DNA of 64,000 nucleotides from UBA3839 sp963627995 (GCA_963627995.1 CAVGCV010000009.1:1-64000), one strand, 5' to 3'; positions 44,328 through 53,579 are shown, counted from the stretch's first letter. A program made the numbers and translations. Notes: generated from the letters alone by a model not told the origin.

Positions 44328-44756
44328 CTACTCGTCGTCGAACAGGGCGAAATCCTCCCCGTCGTCATCGTCGTCTTCAAGGAAGACGGGCACGATGAAC
44401 TCATCCAAGTCGCGGCGGTCCTTTTTAGTCGGCCTGCCCATTCCCTTGGCGCGGTTCACGAATCCGCCAATGCGGTTCATCTCCAGCAGGTCGTACTCCT
44501 GCTGGGGGGTCACATTCTCCAGCACCTCGGGAACGAGCTTAGCCCCCACCCTGTTCTGAATGGCTTTCAGCACCTTGAACGAATAGGTCACAGGGGGCTT
44601 CCGCACCTGAACCACGTCGCCCTCCTTCAGCATGCGCGACGGCTTCATCTTCACGCCGCCCATCATCACCCGCCCATTCTTGCAGGCATCGGCCGCCACC
44701 GTGCGGGTCTTGAAGACGCGCGCCGCCCACAGCCACTTGTCCAACCTCGCCTCCAT
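44328..44756 (-). CDS. hslR: S4-domain RNA-binding protein (Hsp15-like)
   Basis: 142 residues: S4 domain at the N-terminus (RLDKWLWAARVFKTRTVAAD, then NGRVMMGGVKMKPSRMLKEG), then a basic linker and a strongly acidic tail (DDDDDGEDFALFDDE). Hsp15 binds free 50S subunits carrying stalled nascent chains. It sits 3 nt downstream of pepT on the same strand, a probable operon. Confidence 0.88.
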   Translation of the reverse strand: MEARLDKWLWAARVFKTRTVAADACKNGRVMMGGVKMKPSRMLKEGDVVQVRKPPVTYSFKVLKAIQNRVGAKLVPEVLENVTPQQEYDLLEMNRIGGFVNRAKGMGRPTKKDRRDLDEFIVPVFLEDDDDDGEDFALFDDE

Positions 44757-44759
44757 GTC

Positions 44760-46010
44760 CTAAGCCTCCCCTGCTGCGTCCGTGTCCGGATAGTCCGTTT
44801 GCGCCGCAATCTTGCAGATGTTCACCACCGTCATCATGGCTTTCTCCAGGCTCTGAACCGGACAGAACTCATACGGGCCATGGAAGTTGATGCCCCCCGC
44901 AAAGATGTTGGGGCAGGGCAGGCCGCGAAACGAGAGCTGCGCGCCGTCCGTTCCGCCGCGAATCGCGCGCACCACGGGCGTCATGCCCGCCTCCGCAATC
45001 GCCTGCTTCGCGATGTCGATGATGTACATCATCGGCTCCACCTTCTCGCGCATGTTGTAGTACTGGTCCTTCGTCTCGACCGCCGCAACGTCCTCCCCGT
45101 ACTTCTCGTTGATGGCGCGCACAGCATCGGCCACCACTTGCTTGCGCTGCTCAAACCGCCGCCGGTCGTGGTCGCGGATGATGTAGGAAAGCGTGGCCTT
45201 CTCGCAATTGCCCGCCATGCCCGTCAAGTGGAAAAATCCCTCATACCCCTCTGTCTGCTCCGGGGTCTCGCGCTCGGGAAGCAGGCCTGCCAGTTCCGTG
45301 GCGATGCGCCCGGCGTTCAGCATCTTGCCCTTGGCATAGCCAGGATGCACACTGCGTCCCGTGATGGTAATCTTGGCAGAGGCGGCATTGAAATTCTCGA
45401 ACTCAATCTCCCCCACCTCACTGCCGTCCATCGTGTAGGCAAACCGGCAGCCGAACTTCCCGACATCGAACTTGGCGGCGCCGAGGCCTATCTCCTCGTC
45501 GGGGTTGAAGCCCACGCGAATCTTGCCATGCTCCACCTCCGGATGCGCCATGAGATAGGCCATGGCCGTAACGATTTCCGCCACGCCCGCCTTGTCGTCC
45601 GCTCCCAGCAGCGTGTGGCCGTCCGTCACGACGAGGTCCTCGCCCACATGGTTGAGCAACTCCGGGAATTTCGACGGCGAGCTGACAATGCCCTCACTCA
45701 GCACGATGTCCCCTCCGTCATAGTTCTCCACGATGCGCGGCCGCACGTTCGCCCCCGAGCAGTCGGGGCTGGTGTCCATATGGGCGATGAAGCCGATGGT
45801 CGGCAGCGGCCTGCCGGTGTTGGCCGGAAGCGTGGCGTACACATAGCCCCACTCGTCCATCTCCACCTCCGTCATGCCAATCGCCCGCAACTCGTCCCTC
45901 AAATACACGGCCAGACGCCGTTGCTTTTCCGTGCTGGGCGTTGTCCCCGTCTCTTCGCTCGACTGCGTGTCGAACGAAACATACTTCAAGAACCTTTCAA
46001 CAACTTCCAT
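44760..46010 (-). CDS. pepT: Peptidase T (tripeptide aminopeptidase)
   Basis: 416 residues, M20 metallopeptidase cutting N-terminal residues from tripeptides. Zinc ligands: IGFIAHMDTSPD near residue 72, LLGADDKAGVAEI near 134, FNPDEEIGLGA near 169 (catalytic Glu-Glu), and HGPYEFCPVQSLE at the C-terminal end. ATG 46010 (MEVVERFLKYVSFDTQ) is the family start although the frame is open 19 codons further. Confidence 0.94.
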   Translation of the reverse strand: MEVVERFLKYVSFDTQSSEETGTTPSTEKQRRLAVYLRDELRAIGMTEVEMDEWGYVYATLPANTGRPLPTIGFIAHMDTSPDCSGANVRPRIVENYDGGDIVLSEGIVSSPSKFPELLNHVGEDLVVTDGHTLLGADDKAGVAEIVTAMAYLMAHPEVEHGKIRVGFNPDEEIGLGAAKFDVGKFGCRFAYTMDGSEVGEIEFENFNAASAKITITGRSVHPGYAKGKMLNAGRIATELAGLLPERETPEQTEGYEGFFHLTGMAGNCEKATLSYIIRDHDRRRFEQRKQVVADAVRAINEKYGEDVAAVETKDQYYNMREKVEPMMYIIDIAKQAIAEAGMTPVVRAIRGGTDGAQLSFRGLPCPNIFAGGINFHGPYEFCPVQSLEKAMMTVVNICKIAAQTDYPDTDAAGEA

Positions 46011-46033
46011 ACTGTTTTCCAATAAATTTCGTG

Positions 46034-46041
46034 CAAAGATA
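46034..46041 (-). promoter_or_regulatory. -7 element for pepT-hslR
   Basis: Minus-strand TATCTTTG, exact TAnnTTTG, 24 nt before the pepT start. Confidence 0.5.
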
Positions 46042-46205
46042 GCGAATTTGGAGCAGGCATGGAACATTTATGAAAAAACGCCGCAACATGGCCGAATCGC
46101 ACTTCGCGCGCGTCCGTCTCTCCTACGGGGCTGCTTCTCCCTCCAATCAGCCAAAGCAAAAAGCGACGAGCAAACAACTGAATATCAACGTACTAACATC
46201 AACAA

Positions 46206-46315
46206 CAAAAACACTGCGGAGGGACGGCAACTCCTCCGCAGAGAAAAAGTTTTTCCTCTGCGGACGAAATTCCTTTCCTCTGCGGAGCGCGGGAATTTTC
46301 TCTGCGGACGTTTTT
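46206..46315 (-). repeat. TCCGCAGA dispersed element, copy E (reverse orientation)
   Basis: Read on the minus strand: GTCCGCAGAGAAAA, GCTCCGCAGAGGAAA, TTTCGTCCGCAGAGG, reverse TTTTTCTCTGCGGAGG, and final CTCCGCAGTGTTTTT. Between divergent pepT and the tRNA nucleotidyltransferase gene. The rest of 46042-46503 has no feature I can support. Confidence 0.85.
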
Positions 46316-46503
46316 GGCACACTGTTTCGGGGCCGAATACGCCACGCCCCCGTCCTGCGAGAAGAACCGGGAAAGCAAGCCGAGCGTCCAGCATTTCCCG
46401 CCTCCGGCAAGGGTGGCGGCACCGCGCACGCCCGCCAAAAGCTCATTCCGCGCAGGAAGGCACATTCGTCCGCCGACGTGGCAACGCTTTCGCATCTTTA
46501 CCG

Positions 46504-46511
46504 TATCTTTG
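46504..46511 (+). promoter_or_regulatory. -7 element for the tRNA nucleotidyltransferase gene
   Basis: TATCTTTG, exact TAnnTTTG, 20 nt before the ATG at 46532. Confidence 0.55.
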
Positions 46512-46531
46512 CGCCGCAAAAAGCAAAGAGC

Positions 46532-48001
46532 ATGAAGATTCTGACAGACGAGGAGTTGAAAGCAAGCCTCTCACGGCCCGTGTTCCGGCTGATTTCCGAG
46601 GTGGCCGACGAGCTGGGCTACGAGTGCTATGTCATCGGCGGCTACGTTCGCGACCTGTTTCTCGAGCGTCCGTCGAAAGACATCGACTGCGTGGTCGTGG
46701 GCAGCGGCGTGAAGATGGCGGAGGCGGTGGCGAAAAGGATGAGGGAAAAGCTCCGGCGCAAGGTGCACATTGCCGTCTATGCCAATTTCGGGACTGCGCA
46801 AATACATTTCGCCAACGAGGAGATTGAGTTTGTCGGCGCGCGCAGGGAGAGCTACAGCCACGACTCGCGCAAGCCCGTGGTGGAGGACGGGACCTTGGAG
46901 GACGACCAGAACCGCCGCGACTTCACCATCAACGCCATGGCCCTGTGCCTCAACGGCGGGCGTTTCGGCGAGCTGGTCGATCCGTTCTTCGGGGTAGAGG
47001 ATTTGGAGGACGGCATCATCCGAACGCCGCTCGGCCCCGACATCACGTTCAGCGACGACCCCCTGCGCATGATGCGCTGCGTGCGGTTCGCCACCCAGCT
47101 GAACTTCTACATCGAGGAGGAAACGTTCAACGCCCTCTGCCGCAACGCCGAGCGCATCAAGATTGTCAGTGGCGAGCGCGTCATCGACGAGCTGAACAAA
47201 ATCATGCTGTCAGGCCACCCGTCAAAAGGCCTCATCGACCTCGAGCGGTGCGGGCTGCTTGCCTTGATTTTCCCTGAGCTTTGCGCGCTCCAAGGAATCG
47301 AGACGATGAACGGGCGCGGGCACAAGGACAATTTCTACCATACGCTGGAAGTGCTGGAGAACGTGGTGGAGGCATCGGAGGGCAAGGCCTCGCTCTGGCT
47401 TCGCTGGGCGGCCCTGCTGCACGACATAGGGAAGCCGCGGAGCAAGCGGTGGGACGCAAAGCAGGGATGGACGTTCCACAACCACGACTTTATCGGGCAG
47501 AAGATGGTTCCTGGCATCTTCCGCCGCCTGAAGCTCCCGCTGGACGAGCGCATGAAGTATGTGCAGAAGTTGGTGGGGCTGCACATGCGCCCCATCGTCA
47601 TCGCGGACGACGAGGTGACGGACAGCGCGGTCCGGCGGCTGCTGTTCGATGCCGGCGACGACATCGGCGACCTCATGCAGCTCTGCGAAGCCGACATCAC
47701 CTCGAAGAACGAACAGCGGAAGCAACGTTTCCTCAACAACTTCCGGACCGTACGGCGGAAGCTGGTGGAAATCGAGGAGAAGGACCGCATCCGCAACATG
47801 AGGATGCCCGTGAACGGCGAGGAAATCATGGAGCTGTTCCACCTCCCTCCCTGCCGGGAAATCGGCCTGCTGAAGGAAGCCATGAAGAACGCCATTCTCG
47901 ACGGGCTGATTCCCAACGAACACGGGCCAGCCCGGCAGTTCATCCTGAAAGAGGCCGAGAAGCTGGGACTTGCGCCCGTCGCGCCCGGCCCGTCCGCCTG
48001 A
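46532..48001 (+). CDS. tRNA nucleotidyltransferase / poly(A) polymerase family, with HD domain
   Basis: 489 residues. The class II nucleotidyltransferase head has YVIGGYVRDLFLERPSKDID (metal Asp pair) and RRDFTINAMAL; DPLRMMRCVRFA is the neck motif; an HD phosphohydrolase domain follows (RWAALLHDIGKPRSKRW near residue 291). In Bacteroidota this single protein most likely adds the CCA end to tRNA; whether it also polyadenylates RNA is not determinable. ATG 46532 is chosen from the promoter position and the domain start; the frame upstream only covers the repeat element. Confidence 0.92.
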   Translation: MKILTDEELKASLSRPVFRLISEVADELGYECYVIGGYVRDLFLERPSKDIDCVVVGSGVKMAEAVAKRMREKLRRKVHIAVYANFGTAQIHFANEEIEFVGARRESYSHDSRKPVVEDGTLEDDQNRRDFTINAMALCLNGGRFGELVDPFFGVEDLEDGIIRTPLGPDITFSDDPLRMMRCVRFATQLNFYIEEETFNALCRNAERIKIVSGERVIDELNKIMLSGHPSKGLIDLERCGLLALIFPELCALQGIETMNGRGHKDNFYHTLEVLENVVEASEGKASLWLRWAALLHDIGKPRSKRWDAKQGWTFHNHDFIGQKMVPGIFRRLKLPLDERMKYVQKLVGLHMRPIVIADDEVTDSAVRRLLFDAGDDIGDLMQLCEADITSKNEQRKQRFLNNFRTVRRKLVEIEEKDRIRNMRMPVNGEEIMELFHLPPCREIGLLKEAMKNAILDGLIPNEHGPARQFILKEAEKLGLAPVAPGPSA

Positions 48002-48042
48002 AGCGCAACCAGTCTCCCCCACAAGGGCCCGCTCTTGGATAC

Positions 48043-48096
48043 AGTAATCGGGAAAGGGAAAGCGTCCACATGGAGGCTTTCCCTTTCCCGATTACT
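48043..48096. terminator. Bidirectional terminator hairpin
   Basis: Perfect 21-bp arms (48043-48063 and 48076-48096) with a 12-nt loop, between convergent tRNA nucleotidyltransferase and aminotransferase genes. Confidence 0.8.
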
Positions 48097-48113
48097 TGTA
48101 TAGGAACAAGGCC

Positions 48114-49307
48114 TTAATGCAACTGCGCCAGCACACGCTTGATGCGCGCCAGAGCCTCGACGATGTTCTCGTCGCTCGTGGCGTAGCTCATGCGGAAGCA
48201 CTCTGGCGAGCCGAACGCATCGCCGCCCACAGTGGCCACGTGCCCCTTCTCCAGCAGGTACATGGCGAAGTCCGTGGAATTGCTGATGGTGCGCTCGCCG
48301 TCGGTCTTCCCAAAATAGCTGGAACATTTCGGGAATAGGTAGAACGCGCCCTGCGGGTCGTTCACCTCCAGGCCGGGAACGTCCTTTGCAAGCTTCACAA
48401 TGAGGTTCTTGCGGCGCTCGAACGCCTGGCGCATTTCCTCCACGCACTCCTGCGGGCCATTCCACGCTGCCTCGGCAGCCTTCTGGCTCACGGAGCACGG
48501 GCCGCTGGTGTACTGCCCCTGCAGCTTGTTGCAGCCCTTGACAATCCACTCCGGCGCAGCGATGAACCCAATGCGCCAGCCCGTCATGGCGTATGCCTTG
48601 CTGACGCCGTTGATGACCACCACGCGCTCCTTGATGTCGTCGAACTCGGCCATCGACGCATGACGGCCAACATAGTTGATGTGCTCATAAATCTCATCGG
48701 CAAGCACGATGACACGCTCGTGCTTCAGCAGCACGTCCTTGAGTTTCTCAAGCTCGCCCTTTGAATAGACCGAGCCCGTCGGGTTGGACGGGGAGCAAAG
48801 GATGATGGCGCGCGTGCGAGGCGTGATGGCAGCTTCCAGTTGCTCGGGCGTTATTTTGAAATCCTGCTCAATCTTGGCCTCCACATAAACGGGCGTGCCC
48901 TCGGCAAGCAGCACCATTTGCGGATAGCTCACCCAATAGGGCGCGGGGATAATGACCTCGTCGCCGGCATCCACCAGCGCCATGATGGCGTTGCAGACCG
49001 ACTGCTTCGCTCCGTTCGACGTGAGAATCTGCGAAGGCTTGTAGTCCAAGCCGTTCTCGTTCTTCAGCTTCCTCACAATGGCCTCTTTGAGCGACGGATA
49101 GCCCGGCACGGGGCTATACCGCGTCCAGTTGTCTTCCACGGCCTTGATGGCGGCAGCCTTGATGTGGTCGGGCGTGTTGAAGTCGGGCTCGCCGACACTC
49201 ATGTTGATGACATCCACGCCCTGCGCCTTGAGCTCGCCGCTCTTCTGCGACATCGCCAGCGTAGCCGACGGGGCAAGCCGGTTGAGGCGTTCTGAAAGTT
49301 GTTCCAT
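48114..49307 (-). CDS. aspC: Class I aspartate aminotransferase
   Basis: 397-residue PLP enzyme exchanging amino groups between aspartate and 2-oxoglutarate. The aminotransferase Igamma type is shown by NMSVGEPDFNTPDHIK near residue 35, SPSNPTGSVY near 171, and the PLP lysine in NGVSKAYAMTGWRIG near 235. The arginine that binds the distal carboxylate is in FRMSYATSDE. Could also act on other 2-oxoacids (prephenate). The BI-1 gene lies 47 nt upstream on the same strand. Confidence 0.92.
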   Translation of the reverse strand: MEQLSERLNRLAPSATLAMSQKSGELKAQGVDVINMSVGEPDFNTPDHIKAAAIKAVEDNWTRYSPVPGYPSLKEAIVRKLKNENGLDYKPSQILTSNGAKQSVCNAIMALVDAGDEVIIPAPYWVSYPQMVLLAEGTPVYVEAKIEQDFKITPEQLEAAITPRTRAIILCSPSNPTGSVYSKGELEKLKDVLLKHERVIVLADEIYEHINYVGRHASMAEFDDIKERVVVINGVSKAYAMTGWRIGFIAAPEWIVKGCNKLQGQYTSGPCSVSQKAAEAAWNGPQECVEEMRQAFERRKNLIVKLAKDVPGLEVNDPQGAFYLFPKCSSYFGKTDGERTISNSTDFAMYLLEKGHVATVGGDAFGSPECFRMSYATSDENIVEALARIKRVLAQLH

Positions 49308-49354
49308 ATGAATTTGTTGTTGTTGATTGACAAAACAGGCAGGATTTGCCGCGC

Positions 49355-50098
49355 TTATTTTCTCCTGCCCAAGAAGCGCAAGAGATAGAGGAAAAGGTTC
49401 ACGAAGTCGAGATAGAGCGAGAGCGCGCCCATCACAGCGGCTTTCTTCACCACATCGCCATCGCCTGCGGCGGCATACTCCTCCATCATGAGCTTGATGC
49501 GCTGCGCGTCGTAGGCCGTCAGCCCGACAAACACAAGCACGCCGACGATGGAGATGACAAGATCCAGCACCGTGCTCTTCAGAAACAGATTGACGACCGT
49601 CGCGACAACCACCCCAATCAGCACCATGAGGGAAAGTCCGCCCAGCTTCGACATGTCACGTTTCACAAACGTGCCAATCAAAGCCATGGTGCCAAAAGTC
49701 CCGGCCGTGATGAAGAATGTCGCCGTGATGGACGCCATCGTATAGAGCATGAAAATCGTTGCAAGCGTGGCCCCATTCAGGATAGAATAGAGGGCGAACA
49801 TGCAGGCGGCGACAGGGTATGACATTTTCTGTATTCCAAGGCCAAGCCCGAATACCAGCCCGAGCTCGACGATTACAAGCCCCCAAAAGGCGACAGAATT
49901 TGCGAAAATCAGTTCGAGGAAAGCCGGCGACGAAGCCACATAGAAAGCCGTCAGCCCCGACACGGCCAACGCTCCCGCCATCCACAGGTACACATTGCGC
50001 ATGAGTTCTGCCGCCGTCGCTTCCGTCGCCACGAATCCGCGCGATTGGGACTCGTGCACCGGCCGATAGTCGCGCACGTAGTTTCCGTCAAAGTTCAT
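49355..50098 (-). CDS. Bax inhibitor-1 / YccA family membrane protein
   Basis: 247 residues with seven predicted membrane helices (for example LWMAGALAVSGLTAFYVASS, LVIVELGLVFGLGLGI, ILNGATLATIFMLYTM, MVLIGVVVATVVNLFL, IVGVLVFVGLTAYDAQRIK). The AYDAQRIK segment is the family signature. It may be a calcium-permeable or proton-coupled channel as in its family; nothing local narrows this. Between ribBA and aspC on the same strand. Confidence 0.92.
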   Translation of the reverse strand: MNFDGNYVRDYRPVHESQSRGFVATEATAAELMRNVYLWMAGALAVSGLTAFYVASSPAFLELIFANSVAFWGLVIVELGLVFGLGLGIQKMSYPVAACMFALYSILNGATLATIFMLYTMASITATFFITAGTFGTMALIGTFVKRDMSKLGGLSLMVLIGVVVATVVNLFLKSTVLDLVISIVGVLVFVGLTAYDAQRIKLMMEEYAAAGDGDVVKKAAVMGALSLYLDFVNLFLYLLRFLGRRK

Positions 50099-50127
50099 TG
50101 TAAGGAGTTTTGATTGGGTAATGGGAT

Positions 50128-51342
50128 TTACTTGTTAAAATGCAGGGTATGCCCCATGCGCTCCTGCTTCGTGTGCAGATAGCGCTCGTTGTAAGGATTC
50201 GGGTTAATCTCAATCGGCACATTCTCCACAATCTCCAGCCCATAGCCCTCCAAGCCGACACGCTTCACAGGGTTGTTCGTTATCAGGCGAATCTTGCCTA
50301 CGCCCAGCTCGCGCAGAATCTGCGCGCCCACGCCGTAATCACGGAGGTCGGGGTCGAAGCCCAGATGGATGTTCGCATCCACCGTGTCGTAGCCCTCCTC
50401 CTGCAGCTTGTAGGCGGCAATCTTGTTCATCAGCCCGATGCCGCGCCCCTCTTGCAGCAGGTAGACAACCACTCCCTTCCCCTCCTTTTCTATCATCTGC
50501 ATGGAGCGATGGAGCTGGTCGCCGCAATCGCAACGCTGGCTGCCGAAGATGTCGCCCGTGGCGCACGACGAGTGCATGCGCACCAGCACGGGCTCGTCCC
50601 TTTTCCACGTGCCCTTGAACAGGGCGACGTGTTCCAGTCCATTGCATTTCTGGCGGAACGGGATGATGCGGAAATGCCCGTAGTCGGTCGGTAGGTCGGC
50701 TTCAGCGCCCTTCTCCACCAGCGACTCGCGCTGCAGGCGATAGGCAATCAAGTCGCGAATCTGAACGATTTTCAGTCCGAATTCCCCTGCTTTCCTCCTC
50801 AGTTCGGGCATGCGCGCCATCGTGCCGTCGGGGTTCAAGATTTCGATGAGTGCCGCCGCCGGATGCAGTCCGGCCAGCCGGGCGAGGTCGATGGACGCCT
50901 CCGTATGGCCAGCGCGCCGCAGCACGCCATTGTCCTGAGCATAGAGCGGACTGATGTGCCCCGGGCGGCCGAAGTCGGCTGGCTTCGTCTCGGGATTGGC
51001 CAAGGCCCTGATGGTTTCCGCGCGGTCGTGCGCCGACACGCCCGTCGTGCACCCCTCCAGCTTGTCCACCGTCACCGTGAATGGCGTCCCCAGCATCGAC
51101 GTGTTTTCCTCCACCTGGTGCTGAAGCTCCAGCTCCTTGGCGCGCGAGATGGTAATCGGAGCGCACAGCACCCCCCTCCCCTCGCGCAACATGAAATTCA
51201 CCTTCTCGGGCGTAATCATCTCCGCCGCCGTGATGAAGTCTCCCTCGTTTTCCCGGTCTTCGTCATCTACAACAATAACAAACTTACCTTGTTTGAAGTC
51301 CTCCACGGCCTCCTCTATCGTTGCAAATTCTACTGTATCCAT
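50128..51342 (-). CDS. ribBA: Bifunctional riboflavin synthesis protein (DHBP synthase / GTP cyclohydrolase II)
   Basis: 404 residues. Residues 1-205 are 3,4-dihydroxy-2-butanone-4-phosphate synthase (VDDEDRENEGDF, GHTEASIDLARLAGL); residues 206-404 are GTP cyclohydrolase II with zinc cysteines in HSSCATGDIFGSQRCDCG and the catalytic EGRGIGLMNK. Both active sites are intact, so it supplies both precursors of riboflavin. No FMN riboswitch is apparent in the short leader. Confidence 0.96.
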   Translation of the reverse strand: MDTVEFATIEEAVEDFKQGKFVIVVDDEDRENEGDFITAAEMITPEKVNFMLREGRGVLCAPITISRAKELELQHQVEENTSMLGTPFTVTVDKLEGCTTGVSAHDRAETIRALANPETKPADFGRPGHISPLYAQDNGVLRRAGHTEASIDLARLAGLHPAAALIEILNPDGTMARMPELRRKAGEFGLKIVQIRDLIAYRLQRESLVEKGAEADLPTDYGHFRIIPFRQKCNGLEHVALFKGTWKRDEPVLVRMHSSCATGDIFGSQRCDCGDQLHRSMQMIEKEGKGVVVYLLQEGRGIGLMNKIAAYKLQEEGYDTVDANIHLGFDPDLRDYGVGAQILRELGVGKIRLITNNPVKRVGLEGYGLEIVENVPIEINPNPYNERYLHTKQERMGHTLHFNK

Positions 51343-51360
51343 ATCTTTTTATCTTGTCTG

Positions 51361-51391
51361 CAAAGTTATCAAATTCTCGCATTGCTGCAAA
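51361..51391 (-). promoter_or_regulatory. ribBA promoter
   Basis: Minus-strand TAACTTTG (plus 51361-51368) and TTTG (plus 51388-51391), 19 nt apart; both are exact consensus matches. The predicted start leaves a leader of about 12 nt. Confidence 0.75.
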
Positions 51392-51395
51392 ATTT

Positions 51396-53285
51396 TCATT
51401 TTCCTATCGCCTCGTCCCGGCACAGCCGCGCCATGCTCTCGCCCGTGGCGGCAATCTGCCTCAGGTCACGGCGTAGACGGCGGCGGAAGCGGGCGATGCG
51501 GAACAGAAGGACGATGCCGGCAGGAAACACCACCCCCGCCGCCATGTTGAGCCTCGGGTTGCGGAACGGAACGGTGTGGGCGTGGGCGTCCAGCACGGGA
51601 AAGGCGTTCAGGTCGCGCAGAATCCTGCGGTTGCGGCTGTTCGACAGCACCTCCACGCAGTATTCCAGCTGCTGGCTCAAGTCCTCGATGCGCTCGTCCC
51701 GCTCCGTGTGGAAGAACACTTTCAGGTAGTTGGGGAAGCGGGTCAGGCGCTGCGTGTTGCGGTAGTCGCGCGCGTCGGCCACAATCCGTTCCAGCGCGTC
51801 CGCCATCTCCGCATAGTCGGGCGTGTTGATGATTACCTCCTTGCGCACGATGTGGCGTTTTGTCCTCAGCCCCCACAGGGCGCGGAAGAACGAGCGGTAG
51901 GAGTCGAGGTTGAACAAGGTGGAGTCGTTGTTCGACTTCACCGTGAGGAACACGCCCATCGGGGCCAGCACCACACTGCTCACCCACATGCCCACCAATG
52001 GCGGAATCGTTCCCGCATAGGCCAGGTTGTAGCCCAGCCTGTCTATAATATAATAGAAGAGGAAGATGACCACGGCCACCACCACCGGCATGCCCAGTCC
52101 GCCTTTGCGGATGATCGCGCCCAGCGGCGCGCCGATGAAAAAGAAGATGAGGCACGACAGCGCCTGCGTAATCTTTTGCCAAATCTGAATGCGGTGCAGG
52201 CGCAGGTTGCGCTGGTACGACTCCATCACCTCGTTCTTGAAGTCCAGGTCGCCCACGGCCAGCATGGTGCTCTGCGTGGCGCCGCGCATCACCGCTATCT
52301 TCTCCGCCACCGACAGGCGCGCATAGGCCGTATCGACATCCAGGCCGGCGTCCGCCCGCTCCCCGCGCGGCGCGGCGTCCGCCCCGCCCACATACAGCAC
52401 GCCCCGCCGCATGTCGTTGAAGAAGGCGTGCGACGTGCTGTCAATCACGCCCCGCAGCGAGTCGATGCCCGCCTGCAGCTGCACGATGCTCTTCGTGCGC
52501 GCCGAGTTGGAGAAATCGACGTCCGCCATGTTGAAGTTCTGGTCGAAGTCGATGATGAAGTTCTTCTCCACGAACGTCTCCCGGCGGTAAGGCACATTGT
52601 TCGTGCGGAGCGGATTGTTGGAGAGGTTCTCGAACTGCTCGCCGCTGTACAGGCTCAGCAGCAGGTGGCGCTTGTCCGCGCTGGTCTGCAGCAGCCCCGA
52701 GTCGGCCAGGATGATGTGCGCCTTGTTCACGCCGTCGCGCATGTTGTAGATGATGACCTGGCGGAGCATTCCCGTCTCCTTGTCCTTCGACCGCACGTAG
52801 AGGTTCATGCCCTCCACCCCGTCGTAGAACACCCCCTCGGGAATGCTCAGCTCCGGCGACTTCTGCTGCATCGAGTAGCGCAGCTGCATCAGGCGGTCGT
52901 AGGCGTGCGGCGCAATCACGTCCAGGAAGTAGTAGTTCACCAACGCCAGTGCCGCCATCAGGATGGCCAGCGGGCGCAGCGTCCGGAACAGGGAGACGCC
53001 CGCAGCCTTGATGGCCAGCAGCTCCAGCCGCTCCCCCATGTTGCCGAACGAAATCAGCGACGCCAGCAGCACGGCCAGCGGCAAGGCCGTCGGCACGAGC
53101 GTCTCCGCAGCGTAGAAGAAGAACTTGCCCAGCACGTCAATCCCCAGTCCCTTCCCCACCAAGTCGTCGATGTACTTCCACAGGAACTGCAGCATCACCA
53201 CAAAGAGGCTGATGCAAAACGTGCCGAGGAACAGCACGAGGAAATTCTTCAGGACAAATATGTCGAGCTTCTTCAGTAAGCGCAT
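51396..53285 (-). CDS. LptF/LptG-family permease (YjgP/YjgQ)
   Basis: 629 residues: three N-terminal membrane helices (FLVLFLGTFCISLFVVMLQF; FFFYAAETLVPTALPLAVLL; LAILMAALALVNYYFLDVI), a long periplasmic beta-jellyroll-like region, then three more helices (ALSCLIFFFIGAPLGAII; VVVAVVIFLFYYIIDRLGYN; MWVSSVVLAPMGVFLTV). It is part of the LPS export machine. The ~170-residue charged C-terminal extension with a last hydrophobic segment (NMAAGVVFPAGIVLLFRI) is longer than in Proteobacteria. ATG 53285 is the family start. LptF versus LptG cannot be told apart here. Confidence 0.9.
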   Translation of the reverse strand: MRLLKKLDIFVLKNFLVLFLGTFCISLFVVMLQFLWKYIDDLVGKGLGIDVLGKFFFYAAETLVPTALPLAVLLASLISFGNMGERLELLAIKAAGVSLFRTLRPLAILMAALALVNYYFLDVIAPHAYDRLMQLRYSMQQKSPELSIPEGVFYDGVEGMNLYVRSKDKETGMLRQVIIYNMRDGVNKAHIILADSGLLQTSADKRHLLLSLYSGEQFENLSNNPLRTNNVPYRRETFVEKNFIIDFDQNFNMADVDFSNSARTKSIVQLQAGIDSLRGVIDSTSHAFFNDMRRGVLYVGGADAAPRGERADAGLDVDTAYARLSVAEKIAVMRGATQSTMLAVGDLDFKNEVMESYQRNLRLHRIQIWQKITQALSCLIFFFIGAPLGAIIRKGGLGMPVVVAVVIFLFYYIIDRLGYNLAYAGTIPPLVGMWVSSVVLAPMGVFLTVKSNNDSTLFNLDSYRSFFRALWGLRTKRHIVRKEVIINTPDYAEMADALERIVADARDYRNTQRLTRFPNYLKVFFHTERDERIEDLSQQLEYCVEVLSNSRNRRILRDLNAFPVLDAHAHTVPFRNPRLNMAAGVVFPAGIVLLFRIARFRRRLRRDLRQIAATGESMARLCRDEAIGK

Positions 53286-53317
53286 CTGCAGCGGGCGGAC
53301 ATTTGCATTCCGGCGTG

Positions 53318-53325
53318 CAAAGGTA
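53318..53325 (-). promoter_or_regulatory. -7 element for the LptF/LptG-like gene
   Basis: Minus-strand TACCTTTG, exact TAnnTTTG, 33 nt before the start. Confidence 0.5.
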
Positions 53326-53469
53326 CGACAAAAAAAGCAGAGTGTCAGCGTTTTTGACTTTTTAGTACTGCGGCGCTCCCCCGGCCTCCCCCCGGCCTGC
53401 GACACACCAAGCCGCCGACTGGAGAAAGGAAATGCAAGCACCTGTCAATCAATAACTTAAGAGAAAAAA

Positions 53470-53579
53470 GAAAAACACTGCGGAGCGGCCGGAAAACGTC
53501 CGCAGAGAAAAACTTTTTCCTCCGCGGACGAAATCTTTTTCCTCCGCAGAGCGCAGGGCTTTTCTCCGCAGTGTTTTTC
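53470..53579 (-). repeat. TCCGCAGA dispersed element, copy F, with 16-bp terminal inverted repeats
   Basis: Same plan as the other copies (minus-strand reading), but both ends carry the CTCCGCAGTGTTTTTC terminus: 53470-53485 is the exact inverse of 53564-53579. This makes it MITE-like in appearance. Between divergent LptF/LptG-like and DUF4421 genes; the remaining 53580-53804 has no gene I can support. Confidence 0.85.

Noticed and set aside
6340..53579. TCCGCAGA arrays as CRISPR
   Set aside because: Units are irregular in orientation and spacing, spacers are short A/T runs, copies are scattered, and there are no cas genes.
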